Positions 36,334-44,854 are shown, counted from the first letter of the stretch. The stretch is 64,000 nucleotides of DNA from Plantactinospora alkalitolerans (GCF_015690345.1 NZ_JADPUN010000422.1:62001-126000), one strand, 5' to 3'. Program-made: numbers and translations. The notes: generated by a model from the sequence alone, not told the origin.

Positions 36334-37829
36334 TGAGTCAGGTACGCGTGTGGAGCGGCCCGACGACGCACTGGCGGGTCATGTCCGGCGGCGTGCCGAG
36401 CCTGCGGGCTCCGGGCCCCGCTCGACAGGTCGCGGTCGCCGAGTCTTCGGGTCAACTGACCGTCACGTGGTTGCCCCCGTATGACAACGGCGGTACGCCG
36501 CTCCTCGGCTACACCATCACGATCGAACCTGACGACGCTCCCGGGCAGAGCCTTGACAGTACCGACCTCACCTGGACGTTCGTGGGCTTGGAAAACGGGG
36601 TCGCGTACACGGTCAGCCTCACCGCCCTGAACGAGGCGGGTTTCGGCGAGGAAGCGGAGGTGCTGGCGACCCCGTCGGGGGAGTGGGTGATCGGCTCGAT
36701 CGGGCCGATCGTCGGGGCCCCCGCGGGTTGGGGCGGCAGCACCCTGACGCCGAACGGCCGTGGGTACTGGGGTGCGACGACCCCACCGCCCGGGGTGACG
36801 AACGGCTATCAGCTCGGTGCGACGTACTGCGGTGTCCTGCCGGTGTTGACCGCGCAGGGTAAGACCTACGACGACCTGCATGTGCTCGACGCCTCGTCGG
36901 TCGGCACGTTCATCGACGCGAAGGGTTTGCCGTCGGGAACGGTGACGCACGACCCGGTCACCGGCAACACCTTCCTCAATATCACCCGGCGCGGCGCGCT
37001 GGTGCAGTACATCGACATCGTCGGCTCCGTCTCGATTCGGGCCGAGAATGTCACCTTCCGGTACAACCGAATCGACTCGCGCCTGATCGAGGGCAAGGGC
37101 AAGTACATGTTGTCCACCCGGGACGACTTCCCAGGTGCGGTTATCAGTTACTGCGAGTTCATCGCGGGATTCGCCATCAGCGCGATCATCCCGCCGTACG
37201 GGCAGTTCACGGCCCGCTACCTTGACTGTTGGAACATCAGCAACGACGCGATCAAGACTGGCACGAACTGCCTGGTCGAGTTCTGCTGGACGCACCATCT
37301 CAAGAAGGCGCCCGGCGCCCACGCGGACAGCCACCAGATCACCGCGGGCCACAACACGGCGGTGCGGTTCTGCCGCTTCGACATGTGGAACGGCAACGAG
37401 TCCGACGAGGTTCCGCAGATCACTGATTTCGCGAACGCGGCCACCATCGTCGGCCACATGACCGGCGACAGCAGCTGGCACGCGTTCCACGACAACTACT
37501 GCGACGGCTCCAACATCCACATGCGGGCCGGCGTCGAGTCCCCGCAGACGGTGTCGCGTGGCACGTTCTACACCACCTACTACTCCTACCGCCGGAACCG
37601 CTTCGGCCTGCGGTTTTACGGTCTACCGGCCTACATCCTGTCCGGCACCGATCCGACGACCGTGGTCGAGCGGGAAACGAACGTGTGGCATGTCAGCGGG
37701 CAGACGTTTCATCGTTCCGTCTCCGGCGGGGTCACCACCTGGTTCTACAGCTACGTCGTCACCGAGGGCGAGTCGGTTTTCGACTGGGAATCCGACCACT
37801 TCGGCGTCTGGACGCCGCCGACACCGTAA
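36333..37829 (+). CDS. Fibronectin III plus right-handed beta-helix protein (tailspike/receptor-binding type)
   Basis: 498 residues. Residues about 28-115 are a fibronectin type III domain (ARQVAVAESSGQLTVTWLPP with NGGTPLLGYTITIE and TALNEAGFGEEAEVLATPS). From about 175 onward come repeated short strands, each with Asn/Asp turns (NTFLNITRRGALVQYIDIVG, VTFRYNRIDSRLIEGKG, ISNDAIKTGTNCLVEFC, ADSHQITAGHNTAVRFC), the layout of parallel beta-helix tailspikes and polysaccharide-degrading enzymes. It probably binds or cuts a cell-surface glycan. Enzyme residues cannot be assigned. Confidence 0.8.
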   Translation: MSQVRVWSGPTTHWRVMSGGVPSLRAPGPARQVAVAESSGQLTVTWLPPYDNGGTPLLGYTITIEPDDAPGQSLDSTDLTWTFVGLENGVAYTVSLTALNEAGFGEEAEVLATPSGEWVIGSIGPIVGAPAGWGGSTLTPNGRGYWGATTPPPGVTNGYQLGATYCGVLPVLTAQGKTYDDLHVLDASSVGTFIDAKGLPSGTVTHDPVTGNTFLNITRRGALVQYIDIVGSVSIRAENVTFRYNRIDSRLIEGKGKYMLSTRDDFPGAVISYCEFIAGFAISAIIPPYGQFTARYLDCWNISNDAIKTGTNCLVEFCWTHHLKKAPGAHADSHQITAGHNTAVRFCRFDMWNGNESDEVPQITDFANAATIVGHMTGDSSWHAFHDNYCDGSNIHMRAGVESPQTVSRGTFYTTYYSYRRNRFGLRFYGLPAYILSGTDPTTVVERETNVWHVSGQTFHRSVSGGVTTWFYSYVVTEGESVFDWESDHFGVWTPPTP

Positions 37830-37841
37830 CTGGAGGTGGCT

Positions 37842-38882
37842 GTGGGCACCATCCTGATCAGGGGGTCGAGCTCGGCGTCGTCCGGCGGCGCCAGCTCGCC
37901 CACGCCCGGCGGAGTCATTCCCGGAGCGGCGCAGGTCGGCGACCTGCTGATCGTCGTCGTCGCCCTGACTTCCTCGGCGCCGGTGTTCACCAACGTTCCG
38001 GCCGGGTGGACGCAGTTGGCGGCGGCCCCGTCGACCTCTGTCAGCTCTACCCGGGCGTTTCGGTACCGGATCGCCTCCCTGGTGGAGGCGGGCGCCTCTT
38101 GGAGCATGACCGCCGGTAACTCGCGCTGGACTTCGTGGTCGTTCGTCGCCTACGACAACGCCGGCCTGCCGGTCACCCTGGAACAGACGACCGCCTACTT
38201 CAACACCGCGAGCGCCGGCACGACCAGCCCGCCGTCGCCGGCGATCACCCCGGCCGCCGCCGATACGCTCGTGGTCGCCGCTGTCGGAGGGGGTACCGCG
38301 GCGACGACCGGCTCGCCGATCCCGTCGTTCGACCCGACGTCCGGGTGGACGCTGATCGGCCAGGTGTCGTCGTCGCTGGCGACGCTGCGGAACTCGGCGA
38401 TGGCGCTCTACAGCAAGCCGAACCCAGGCGTCGCGACGGTGCCGCAGACGGCGCACCACATCAACAACGGCTTCGCGCTCGTGCCGACGACGCTCGCGTT
38501 CGCGTTGTCGAACTCGAACGTGTCGCCGACCGCGAACGCCGGACCGGATCAGACTGTCAGCCCCGGTGCGACGGTGACCTTGACCGGGCTCGGCTCAACC
38601 GATCCGGACGGCACGATCGCCGCGTACTCGTGGACGAAGCTGTCGGGGCCGGCGGTAACCCTGTCCTCGGCGAGCGCCGCGCAGCCGACGTTCACCGCGC
38701 CGTCCACGGTCAGCGGGACCACGTTGACGTTCGGGTTGACGGTGACCGATGACCGGTCGGCGACCAGCTCGCAGGACACCGTCACCATCACCGTCGGCCC
38801 GTCCGCCTCGATGCGGGTCCGGGTCGACGACGCCTGGGTGTCGCATCCGCTGAAGACTCGACAGAACGACGCATGGGTCTGA
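37842..38882 (+). CDS. PKD-domain fibre/decoration protein
   Basis: GTG start at 37842, with GGAGG upstream. Residues about 10-230 form a Ser/Thr-rich beta domain (DLLIVVVALTSSAPVFTNVP, WTSWSFVAYDNAGLPVTLEQ). Near 230-315 a PKD domain is clear (TANAGPDQTVSPGATVTLTG, GSTDPDGTIAAYSWTKLSGP, LTVTDDRSATSSQDTVTITV). The end repeats DAWV. PKD domains are extracellular adhesion modules, so it is likely a virion surface protein that works with the beta-helix protein. Confidence 0.75.
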   Translation: MGTILIRGSSSASSGGASSPTPGGVIPGAAQVGDLLIVVVALTSSAPVFTNVPAGWTQLAAAPSTSVSSTRAFRYRIASLVEAGASWSMTAGNSRWTSWSFVAYDNAGLPVTLEQTTAYFNTASAGTTSPPSPAITPAAADTLVVAAVGGGTAATTGSPIPSFDPTSGWTLIGQVSSSLATLRNSAMALYSKPNPGVATVPQTAHHINNGFALVPTTLAFALSNSNVSPTANAGPDQTVSPGATVTLTGLGSTDPDGTIAAYSWTKLSGPAVTLSSASAAQPTFTAPSTVSGTTLTFGLTVTDDRSATSSQDTVTITVGPSASMRVRVDDAWVSHPLKTRQNDAWV

Positions 38883-39244
38883 CCGGCAGGCGGTATTCGC
38901 CGCTGAACCGGGCCGAGGTCCACGCCGACATGCACAACGATCCCGAGGGCACCCGGCGGGCGGTCGCCGCCCAGCCGGGTGTCGCCGCGGCGCACCGCGA
39001 CTGCGCGGAGTGCGCCGACCTGGACCCCCAGGCCGCGTACGCCACGTCGCGGCGCGGCCAGGTCGTACTCGACATGCCGACGATCGCCGCCGGCCTGAAC
39101 CTGCCGCCCGGCGCCCGGCCGGTTCGGATGTGGGTGTCCGACGACCCGCAGCTGCTGCACCTGGTCATCGAGGCGCCGGAGCTGGAAGAGGCGCTGCTGG
39201 CCGCCGCGACGCCGTACGTGATGCTCAACCCAGCCGAGGAGTAG
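38873..39244 (+). CDS. Hypothetical protein at the end of the fibre block (123 aa)
   Basis: ATG at 38873 lies within the end of the PKD gene; no clear ribosome site. Contains PLNRAEVHADMHNDPEGTRR and AAHRDCAECADLDP, a possible metal site, then strands GARPVRMWVSDDPQLLHLVI. No family recognised. Directly after its stop begin two folded non-coding elements. Confidence 0.6.
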   Translation: MGLTGRRYSPLNRAEVHADMHNDPEGTRRAVAAQPGVAAAHRDCAECADLDPQAAYATSRRGQVVLDMPTIAAGLNLPPGARPVRMWVSDDPQLLHLVIEAPELEEALLAAATPYVMLNPAEE

Positions 39245-39359
39245 CGAGGGCTGGCGACCGGCGGGATCTCGCAACTACGCGCTTCCGGTCAGCCCGAAGC
39301 GATCACCGCCGGTTCTCGATCCGCATCGGATCTTTCCTGGCTGCCCGGACCAGCCCTCG
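39245..39359 (+). ncRNA. Folded element 1 upstream of terminase
   Basis: CGAGGGCTGG (39245-39254) pairs perfectly with CCAGCCCTCG (39350-39359). Inside, ACCGGCGG (39257-39264) pairs with CCGCCGGT (39306-39313), which encloses GCTTC/GAAGC, and a separate GATCCG cat CGGATC hairpin follows. The result is a multi-branched fold of 115 nt starting one base after a stop codon. Confidence 0.5.
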
Positions 39360-39372
39360 TTGCCACCTTATC

Positions 39373-39475
39373 GGCGGAGGGCCGGCGTCCTGCGTAGCGA
39401 TCAGTTGTCGCGCCCATGCAGCCCTGCGCGGCCCCGCCGAATCTCGACCCCGGCTGCCCGGGCCGGCCCTCCGCC
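39373..39475 (+). ncRNA. Folded element 2 upstream of terminase
   Basis: GGCGGAGGGCCGGC (39373-39386) pairs perfectly over 14 bp with GCCGGCCCTCCGCC (39462-39475). An inner GCAGCC/GGCTGC helix and smaller hairpins lie between. The remaining 120 bp to the terminase start add TCGGCG gt CGCCGA and CCCC/GGGG hairpins; no gene was found in 39245-39595. Confidence 0.5.
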
Positions 39476-39595
39476 CTAAAGGACGTCGGCGGTCGCCGAA
39501 ACCTCACTACCCACCGCGCTCCCCGCCATGGGGTGACGCCACCGCGCGCCCCGACATGGGACGCCGCGTCGATCCCGCCACGGGAGTTGATCAAC

Positions 39596-40063
39596 ATGGC
39601 CTACTCTGGCCGGCCCCCCAAGGACAACAAGCACGGTCGCGGCTACACCGTCGACTGGAACGACGTGCCCGCCGTTGACTACACCGGCCCGTCGCCCGAC
39701 TTGCCCGAGTATCCGGAGTTCGAGTGGAATTTCCGGGTCCGCGAGTGGTGGGAGATGGTGCGGCGGATGCCGCACTGCGCGCTCTGGTCCGAAATGGACT
39801 GGGACTTTGCCCTGGTCACGGCCTTCATGTGGCAGGACTGGTGGCGCAACTACTTCAGCGACGAGACGGTTCACGCCAACAAGTCGACCGAGATCCGGCG
39901 CCGAGAGGACCAGATCGGCACGACGGCGGAGGCTCGGCGCAAGCTGAGGATTCGGTACGTCGAGCCGGCGGAACTCGCGAAGTCCGAGCCGGAAGCCACG
40001 CCGGCCGCCGGCGGGGCGAAGGTGACGAACATCCAGTCGCGCCGTAACCGCCTGGCGGGCTGA
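39596..40063 (+). CDS. terS: Terminase small subunit
   Basis: 155 residues from ATG 39596 after GGGAG. It begins with a basic arm (YSGRPPKDNKHGRGYTVDW) and has EWNFRVREWWEMVRRMPHC, a tryptophan-rich helical region usual in actinophage small terminases, then an RREDQIGTTAEARRKLRIRY helix. The small subunit recognises the packaging site and loads the large subunit. It precedes the large-subunit gene by two bases. Confidence 0.8.
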   Translation: MAYSGRPPKDNKHGRGYTVDWNDVPAVDYTGPSPDLPEYPEFEWNFRVREWWEMVRRMPHCALWSEMDWDFALVTAFMWQDWWRNYFSDETVHANKSTEIRRREDQIGTTAEARRKLRIRYVEPAELAKSEPEATPAAGGAKVTNIQSRRNRLAG

Positions 40064-40065
40064 CC

Positions 40066-41776
40066 GTGCCACGTACGTTGGTCCGGCCGCCCGGGCACGA
40101 CCGCAACCGGTCGCTCGGCTGGCTCGCCGTTGCCTGGATGGAGCACTTCGTTCGGCACGGTCCCGGCGACGTGCAGGGGATGGCGATCGAGCACGGTGAC
40201 GAATACACCGGCTTCATCGTCGACTGCTACGCCCAGGGCGACGACGCGAAGAATAACCACCTGCTGATCGACGCGGCCTTCCTGTCAAGATCGAAAGGTT
40301 GCGATAAAAGCGGACTGGGTGCCCGTCTCTCGCTTTTCGAAGCGCTCGGCCCTTGCCGATTCGGCGGGTGGGCACGCGGCGGCGAGGTATACGAGGATCC
40401 GTGGGGGCTCGGGTTTCGCTACGAATATCAGCCCGGCGAGCCGATGGGCAAGCCAATCCAGGTTCCGTACGTCCGTATTCTCGCCACTGAAGAAGGACAG
40501 ACCGGAAACGTCTATGACTCGATTTACTTCAATCTGACCGACGACGACTGCCCTATTTCCGAAGTGCCGGGCGTCGATTGCGGCAAGGGGCAGGTCTTCC
40601 TTCCGTGGGGCGGCAGAATCATGCCGTCAACGGCGTCAGGGGCCAGTAAGGACGGTGGCAAGGAGACGTTCTCTGTCTTTTGACGAGTCGCATTTGTACA
40701 ATTTGCCCGAATTGAAGCGCATGTATAAGACGGTCACGAGGAACCACCGCAAGCGTAAGAAGCTGACCGGTACATGGTTTCTCGAAACGACCACCATGTT
40801 CGCGCCCGGCGAGGAGTCGACCGCCGAGGACACCTTCGCCGAGGCCGAGTCGATGCGCGAGGGCCGCAAGCGCGGTGACCACCGTCTCCTGTACGACCAC
40901 AGGTGGGGCGAGGTCGACGATCTCACGAACGAGGACGAGCTGCGAGCCGGCCTGATCGAGGCGTACGGCGACGCCGTCGAGTGGATTGACATCGACGGTC
41001 TGATCAACGAGTTCTGGGACTCGCGTAACGATCCCGTCGACTCGCGGCGCTACTTCCTGAACGCGCAGACGTCGACGAGCGACGCGTGGCTGACGGCGCA
41101 GGAATGGGACGGCTGTGGCCGCCCGGACCGGCAACTGCAGGACCGCGACTTCGTTTGCCTCGGCCTGGATGGAAGCGTCAACGAGGACAGCACCTGTTTG
41201 GTGGCCTGCCGCATTTCGGATGGTCACCTGGAACTGCTCGACTGCTTCGAGAAGCCCCCGGGTCGACTCGGCGAGGGCTGGCAGGTCGATCGGATCGCGG
41301 TTGACGCTGCGGTGGCGCACGCCATGGAACGATTCGAAGTAGCGGGCTTCTATATGGACCCCGCCCATTGGCAAGACTACGCAGACAAGTTCTCGGCGGA
41401 ATTTGGCGAGAAGATGCAGGTGAAAGCGACCCAGTCTCGTCCGCTCGAATGGTGGACCAATAAGCCAACCCGGATGGTTGCCGCGCTCGAACGTTTTCAC
41501 GAGGCGGTCGTCGACAGGCGGGTCAGCTTCACCCCGGCGGCGGACCGGGCTGGACGTACCGCCGAGTTGGCGGTGACGCTACGCCGGCACGCTTTGAATG
41601 CTCGCCGTAGGCCGTCGCGGGCGGGATTGGGAATAGCAAAGGAATTTCCAAAATCGCCCAAGAAGATCGATGGGATCATGAGCGCCGTGCTCGCGTTCGA
41701 GGCGCGCGGGGACGCGATTGCAATCGGCGCGAAGCCGCGGGCGGCTCGGGTGTACGCCGCGAAGCGAATCCGGTGA
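40066..41776 (+). CDS. terL: Terminase large subunit, needing a +1 shift at 40678-40684
   Basis: GTG start at 40066. The first frame (205 codons) covers the ATPase up to a P-loop-like SKGCDKSGLGA and strand KETFSVF, then meets TGA at 40681. Skipping T40681 gives FSVF-DESHLYN, the Walker B motif, and 364 more residues with RNase H-type nuclease acidic residues (LGLDGS, FYMDPAHW, KKIDGIMSAV). The joined length, 569, is typical for the family. Terminase pumps and cuts DNA during packaging. The shift site TTT TGA C resembles the RF2 +1 site. A one-base sequencing error in TTTT is the main alternative. The P-loop has Asp where relatives carry Gly. Confidence 0.85.
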
Positions 41777-41784
41777 GCATGGGC

Positions 41785-41829
41785 GGGCCCGGCACAGGTC
41801 GTGGTGTGCCCTTGATCGGCGCCGGGCCC
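41785..41829. other. Hairpin after terminase, number 1
   Basis: GGGCCCGGC (41785-41793) pairs with GCCGGGCCC (41821-41829) over 9 bp with a 27-base loop. No T-run. Confidence 0.5.
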
Positions 41830-41852
41830 ACCGAAGACGATAGTCCCGAAGC

Positions 41853-41879
41853 CCGCCGGAGAGCAGGGTGACCCGGCGG
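41853..41879. other. Hairpin after terminase, number 2
   Basis: CCGCCGG (41853-41859) pairs with CCGGCGG (41873-41879). Confidence 0.45.
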
Positions 41880-41912
41880 TAATTTCGCCGAACGCCGCGT
41901 GGGTATGGTCGA

Positions 41913-41953
41913 GCCCGGCAGCCTGACTAACCGCGGGTCTGTCGCTGCCGGGC
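41913..41953. other. Hairpin after terminase, number 3
   Basis: GCCCGGCAG (41913-41921) pairs with CTGCCGGGC (41945-41953). TATGGT at 41903-41908 just before it could be a -10 box for the next gene. Confidence 0.45.
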
Positions 41954-41986
41954 CCGATGTCAATCGTATCGGAGGGGACCGACAAG

Positions 41987-42301
41987 TTGAGCGAGCTGGA
42001 CCAGCCGGAGAGTGACCGCCACGAGTGCGTGCTGCCGTTCATCGTCTGCCGATCGGCGAACGGCCCGTACGAGGATGACTCGTTCACCGCCGGGTTCTCC
42101 TGCGGCGCGATCGACGCCGAGCTGGCCGCGCTCGCGGCGGTGGGCGGTGTCCAGTCGCGCACGTACTCGGTGCTGCCGGAGGTCCTGCCGCAGCTCGACC
42201 TGATCGGCATGCGGCACAGGTACCCGATCATGGAAGCGGTCGTGCCCGAGGAGCATCCCGACTGGGCGTTCGTGACCTTCCGGCGCTCTGACGACGACTA
42301 A
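41987..42301 (+). CDS. Hypothetical protein (104 aa)
   Basis: TTG start at 41987 (SELDQPESDRHECV), nine bases after GGAGGGG; an ATG at 41957 lacks a site. Alternating strands and helices (CVLPFIVCRSANGPYEDDSF, IDAELAALAAVGGVQSRTYS). No family recognised. Its TAA overlaps the stop of the leftward gene at 42298. Confidence 0.6.
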   Translation: MSELDQPESDRHECVLPFIVCRSANGPYEDDSFTAGFSCGAIDAELAALAAVGGVQSRTYSVLPEVLPQLDLIGMRHRYPIMEAVVPEEHPDWAFVTFRRSDDD

Positions 42302-42564
42302 CCTCGCCGAGCCGCGTCGAACCCGATCAGCAATCCGCTCGGTGTTGACGCCACCACTACGCACTGACCGTCGACCTCCATCACGTCGACCACGGTCAGC
42401 GGCGGCTCGGGGATATCGGTGATGGCGACCCCGTCGGCGGAGCCGTCCAACTCGACCCACCGCACGCCCGGCGTGGCGCCGAGGATCGGGCCGTCGTCTG
42501 CCCACAGCGCGGCGACCTCGTCAGGGGTCAGTTCCTCCGGTTGACCGGAGCCGATTTCAAGCAC
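42298..42564 (-). CDS. Hypothetical protein (88 aa)
   Basis: GTG start at 42564 with a weak GGGAC site. GQPEELTPDEVAALWADDGP then VRWVELDGSADGVAITD and PLTVVDVMEVDGQCVVVAS, ending in LIGFDAARRG. Acidic, beta-rich. Last gene of a leftward island that starts at 43184. Confidence 0.6.
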   Translation of the reverse strand: MLEIGSGQPEELTPDEVAALWADDGPILGATPGVRWVELDGSADGVAITDIPEPPLTVVDVMEVDGQCVVVASTPSGLLIGFDAARRG

Positions 42565-42606
42565 AGGTCCCAGTGTGCCGAGGGGGTGCGCTGGTGCCGG
42601 TGACCG

Positions 42607-42810
42607 CTACGCACCGCCGTCGGCTCCGGTCTGGTCGGCACTCGGGGCGAGGTCGGTGCGGGCGCCTTGCCGCAGCTCGACAGCCTTGATCTGATCTGCC
42701 GGGTAACCGCTGACGCGTTTGATCTTCCGGTTGGCAAGGATCGCCCGGGCGCGTGACACGCTGACGCCCCAATGCTTGGACGCCTGCTCGACGGTCCACA
42801 GTTCGGTCAC
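42607..42810 (-). CDS. Excisionase/MerR-like DNA-binding protein (67 aa)
   Basis: GTG at 42810 overlaps the upstream TGA as GTGA. TELWTVEQASKHWGVSVSRARAIL is a helix-turn-helix with the W-x-V/I-x-Q-A-S-K-x-W-G opening of phage excisionase-like proteins; RKIKRVSGYPADQIKAVELR is the following wing. It may regulate this island or help recombination; no integrase was found in the window. Confidence 0.75.
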   Translation of the reverse strand: MTELWTVEQASKHWGVSVSRARAILANRKIKRVSGYPADQIKAVELRQGARTDLAPSADQTGADGGA

Positions 42811-43184
42811 GAGGTTGACTTGATGAAGTCGGGCCATTCGCTGGCAACCTCGTTCACCGCCAACCACTCGTCGGGCCGCATGTCAAGCCGGCTGATCGAG
42901 GGCAGGCTCCGGAGTGACTTCGGGTGTACCCACAGGCCGAGGCCGGATTCCGTCCAGAAGACCAGAGCACCGGGGCTGGTCAAGGTTTCGTTCGGAGTCT
43001 GGAATCGGGGGATGGTCTCGCCGTTCACCCATAGGTAACCCAGCTCGTCCTGTGCGACCGGACCGGAATGCACGACCAAGATGTGGCCCCAGCTGTTGTG
43101 GTGCTTCGGGATGTCACGCACGCGCGGCGGGCACGGCCAGCCGGGGAGGTCGAACGCTCTTGCGTGCTGCGACTGCTCGGTCAT
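42807..43184 (-). CDS. Hypothetical protein (125 aa)
   Basis: ATG at 43184 after GAGGGG. HARAFDLPGWPCPPRVRDIP, then ILVVHSGPVAQDELGYLWVNGE and a helical end SISRLDMRPDEWLAVNEVA. Coupled to the excisionase-like gene. No family recognised. Upstream lies the AGTTAGT repeat pair at 43207-43230. Confidence 0.65.
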   Translation of the reverse strand: MTEQSQHARAFDLPGWPCPPRVRDIPKHHNSWGHILVVHSGPVAQDELGYLWVNGETIPRFQTPNETLTSPGALVFWTESGLGLWVHPKSLRSLPSISRLDMRPDEWLAVNEVASEWPDFIKSTS

Positions 43185-43206
43185 CTGCTTGCCCCTCGGT
43201 TTGTGA

Positions 43207-43230
43207 CTAACTCCTGACGCCTACTAACTT
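43207..43230. promoter_or_regulatory. Direct repeat pair ACTAACT in a divergent promoter region
   Basis: ACTAACT at 43207-43213 and 43224-43230 (AGTTAGT on the minus strand), 17 bp apart start to start. The same heptamer pair occurs at 5545 and 5574. The region lies between the leftward island and the portal gene and may bind a shared regulator. Confidence 0.35.
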
Positions 43231-43294
43231 ACGAGCGTGGCGCTCGGAAGTCAACGGGGTCACGTGCCTCCTTATCTCCCGAGGAGGTGCGCTG

Positions 43295-44854
43295 GTGCCG
43301 ATCGACGTCGAGGTTCGCGAGTCCCCGGGCTGGTGGCTGCGCCGGTTGTTTTTCCAGCTCAACGACCCGCCGCGCCGTCGCCGGCTTGCCCAGTTGCACA
43401 ACTACTACATCGGGCATCCACCGCTGCCCGAAGGCGCAGAAAACGTCCGGGAGGCGTACGCCGCCTTCCAGGAGCATTGCCGCAGCAATTTCTCGAAGTT
43501 GATCGTCTCGGCGACGTCGTCTCGGATGCGCCCGGTCGGCTTCCAGACCGCTGTCGATGCCGACGTCACCGGTGACGCCGAAGCCGCGGCGATGTGGGAT
43601 CGGGCCGGGATGGCCGTGGTCGCGCCGGACACGCACAACAAGATGCTGGCGCTGTCCGAGTCGTACGTGATCGTCGGCGACGTCGATGAGGAGACCGGCG
43701 CGCCGCTGATCACTGCCGAGGACCCGCGCACGATGGTGGGGGAGCCGGACCCAACGCAGCCGACCCGGCTGCGGGCCGCCCTGAAGGTGCTGCACGACGA
43801 CGTCGCCGAAGAGGACCGCGCCTACCTTTTCCTGCCTGGCCAGGTCTTCGTGGCTTACCGCCAGCAGAAGACGCAGGCGTGGGCGAACCGGCTGCCTGGG
43901 GCCCCGGATCGGCCGGACACGAGCCTCGGCGTGTATTTCGACCCGCGTGGCTGGGACTGGCACCCCGACAAGGGCGGGGCGGACGGGCAGCGGTTGCCCC
44001 ACAACCGGATGCCGGCGGTCCGATTCCTCAACGAGGATGGCCTCGGGGAGTACGAGCCGCACAGGAATCTACTCAACAGGATCAATCACCAGATCCTGCA
44101 GCGCCTCACGATCGCCACCATGCAGGCGTTTCGCCAGCGTGCGGTGGTCGGCCTGCCGTTGCAGGACCCCAAGACCGGTGAGGAAATCGACTACTCCGAC
44201 GTCTTCACCATGGATCCGGCTGCTTTGTGGCAATTGCCCGAAGAGGCCAAGATGTGGGAGTCGCAGCAGGTCGACCTGACGCCGATCCTGAGCGCGGTCA
44301 AGGACGACCTGGAGACCCTGGCCAGCGTCACCTCCACGCCGATGCACATGCTGCAGCCGGCCGGTGAAAACCAGTCCGCCGAGGGTGCCTCGCTGAGCCG
44401 CGAGGGCCTGGTCTTCAAGGTCGAGGACCGGGTCGCGCGGACGTCGCACGCCTGGGCTCGGGTGATGAGCCTCGCCTTCTTGACGATGGATCAGCCGGAC
44501 CGGGCCGACCTTTCGAAATTGCGGACCCTGTGGGCACCGCCGGAGCGGCTGAGCCTGGCCGAGCGGGCCGACGCCGCCAGCAAGGCCGCGAACGACATTC
44601 CGCGACGTAGCCGCCTGATCCACATCTGGGGATTCACCCCCACCGAGTCGGACGCGATGATGACGGAATGGGCCGACGAACAACTGCTCGCCGCCCAGGT
44701 CGCCGCCGCCACCGCCGCCATGAACCCGCTGCCGGAGGGCCAGCAGCAGTCGGGCCGCCCGGCCGCGGCGAGCCCGCTGCCGGCGCTACCGACGCTGCCG
44801 ACCCCAGCGGACGTCCTGAAGAACCCGCTCGGCGGGCTCCCGGTGGCGGCGTGA
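43295..44854 (+). CDS. Portal protein
   Basis: 519 residues from GTG 43295 after GAGGAGGTG. Typical portal layout: WWLRRLFFQLNDPPRRRRLA, LHNYYIGHPPLPEGA near the start, KMLALSESYVIVGDVDEETG and YLFLPGQVFVAYRQQ wing strands, long stem helices near LLNRINHQILQRLTIATMQA, and TLASVTSTPMHMLQPAGENQSAEGASLSRE in the crown. The portal is the dodecameric gate for DNA at one capsid vertex, and binds terminase during packaging. Position after terminase and before MuF is canonical. Confidence 0.92.
   Translation: MPIDVEVRESPGWWLRRLFFQLNDPPRRRRLAQLHNYYIGHPPLPEGAENVREAYAAFQEHCRSNFSKLIVSATSSRMRPVGFQTAVDADVTGDAEAAAMWDRAGMAVVAPDTHNKMLALSESYVIVGDVDEETGAPLITAEDPRTMVGEPDPTQPTRLRAALKVLHDDVAEEDRAYLFLPGQVFVAYRQQKTQAWANRLPGAPDRPDTSLGVYFDPRGWDWHPDKGGADGQRLPHNRMPAVRFLNEDGLGEYEPHRNLLNRINHQILQRLTIATMQAFRQRAVVGLPLQDPKTGEEIDYSDVFTMDPAALWQLPEEAKMWESQQVDLTPILSAVKDDLETLASVTSTPMHMLQPAGENQSAEGASLSREGLVFKVEDRVARTSHAWARVMSLAFLTMDQPDRADLSKLRTLWAPPERLSLAERADAASKAANDIPRRSRLIHIWGFTPTESDAMMTEWADEQLLAAQVAAATAAMNPLPEGQQQSGRPAAASPLPALPTLPTPADVLKNPLGGLPVAA

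Noticed and set aside
36330-37520. A long leftward frame opposite the beta-helix gene
   Set aside because: It mirrors the codon bias of the real gene and has no plausible protein character or ribosome site.
42607-42810. Evidence for an integration module
   Set aside because: The excisionase-like gene stands alone; no integrase or attachment core was found, so lysogeny cannot be claimed.
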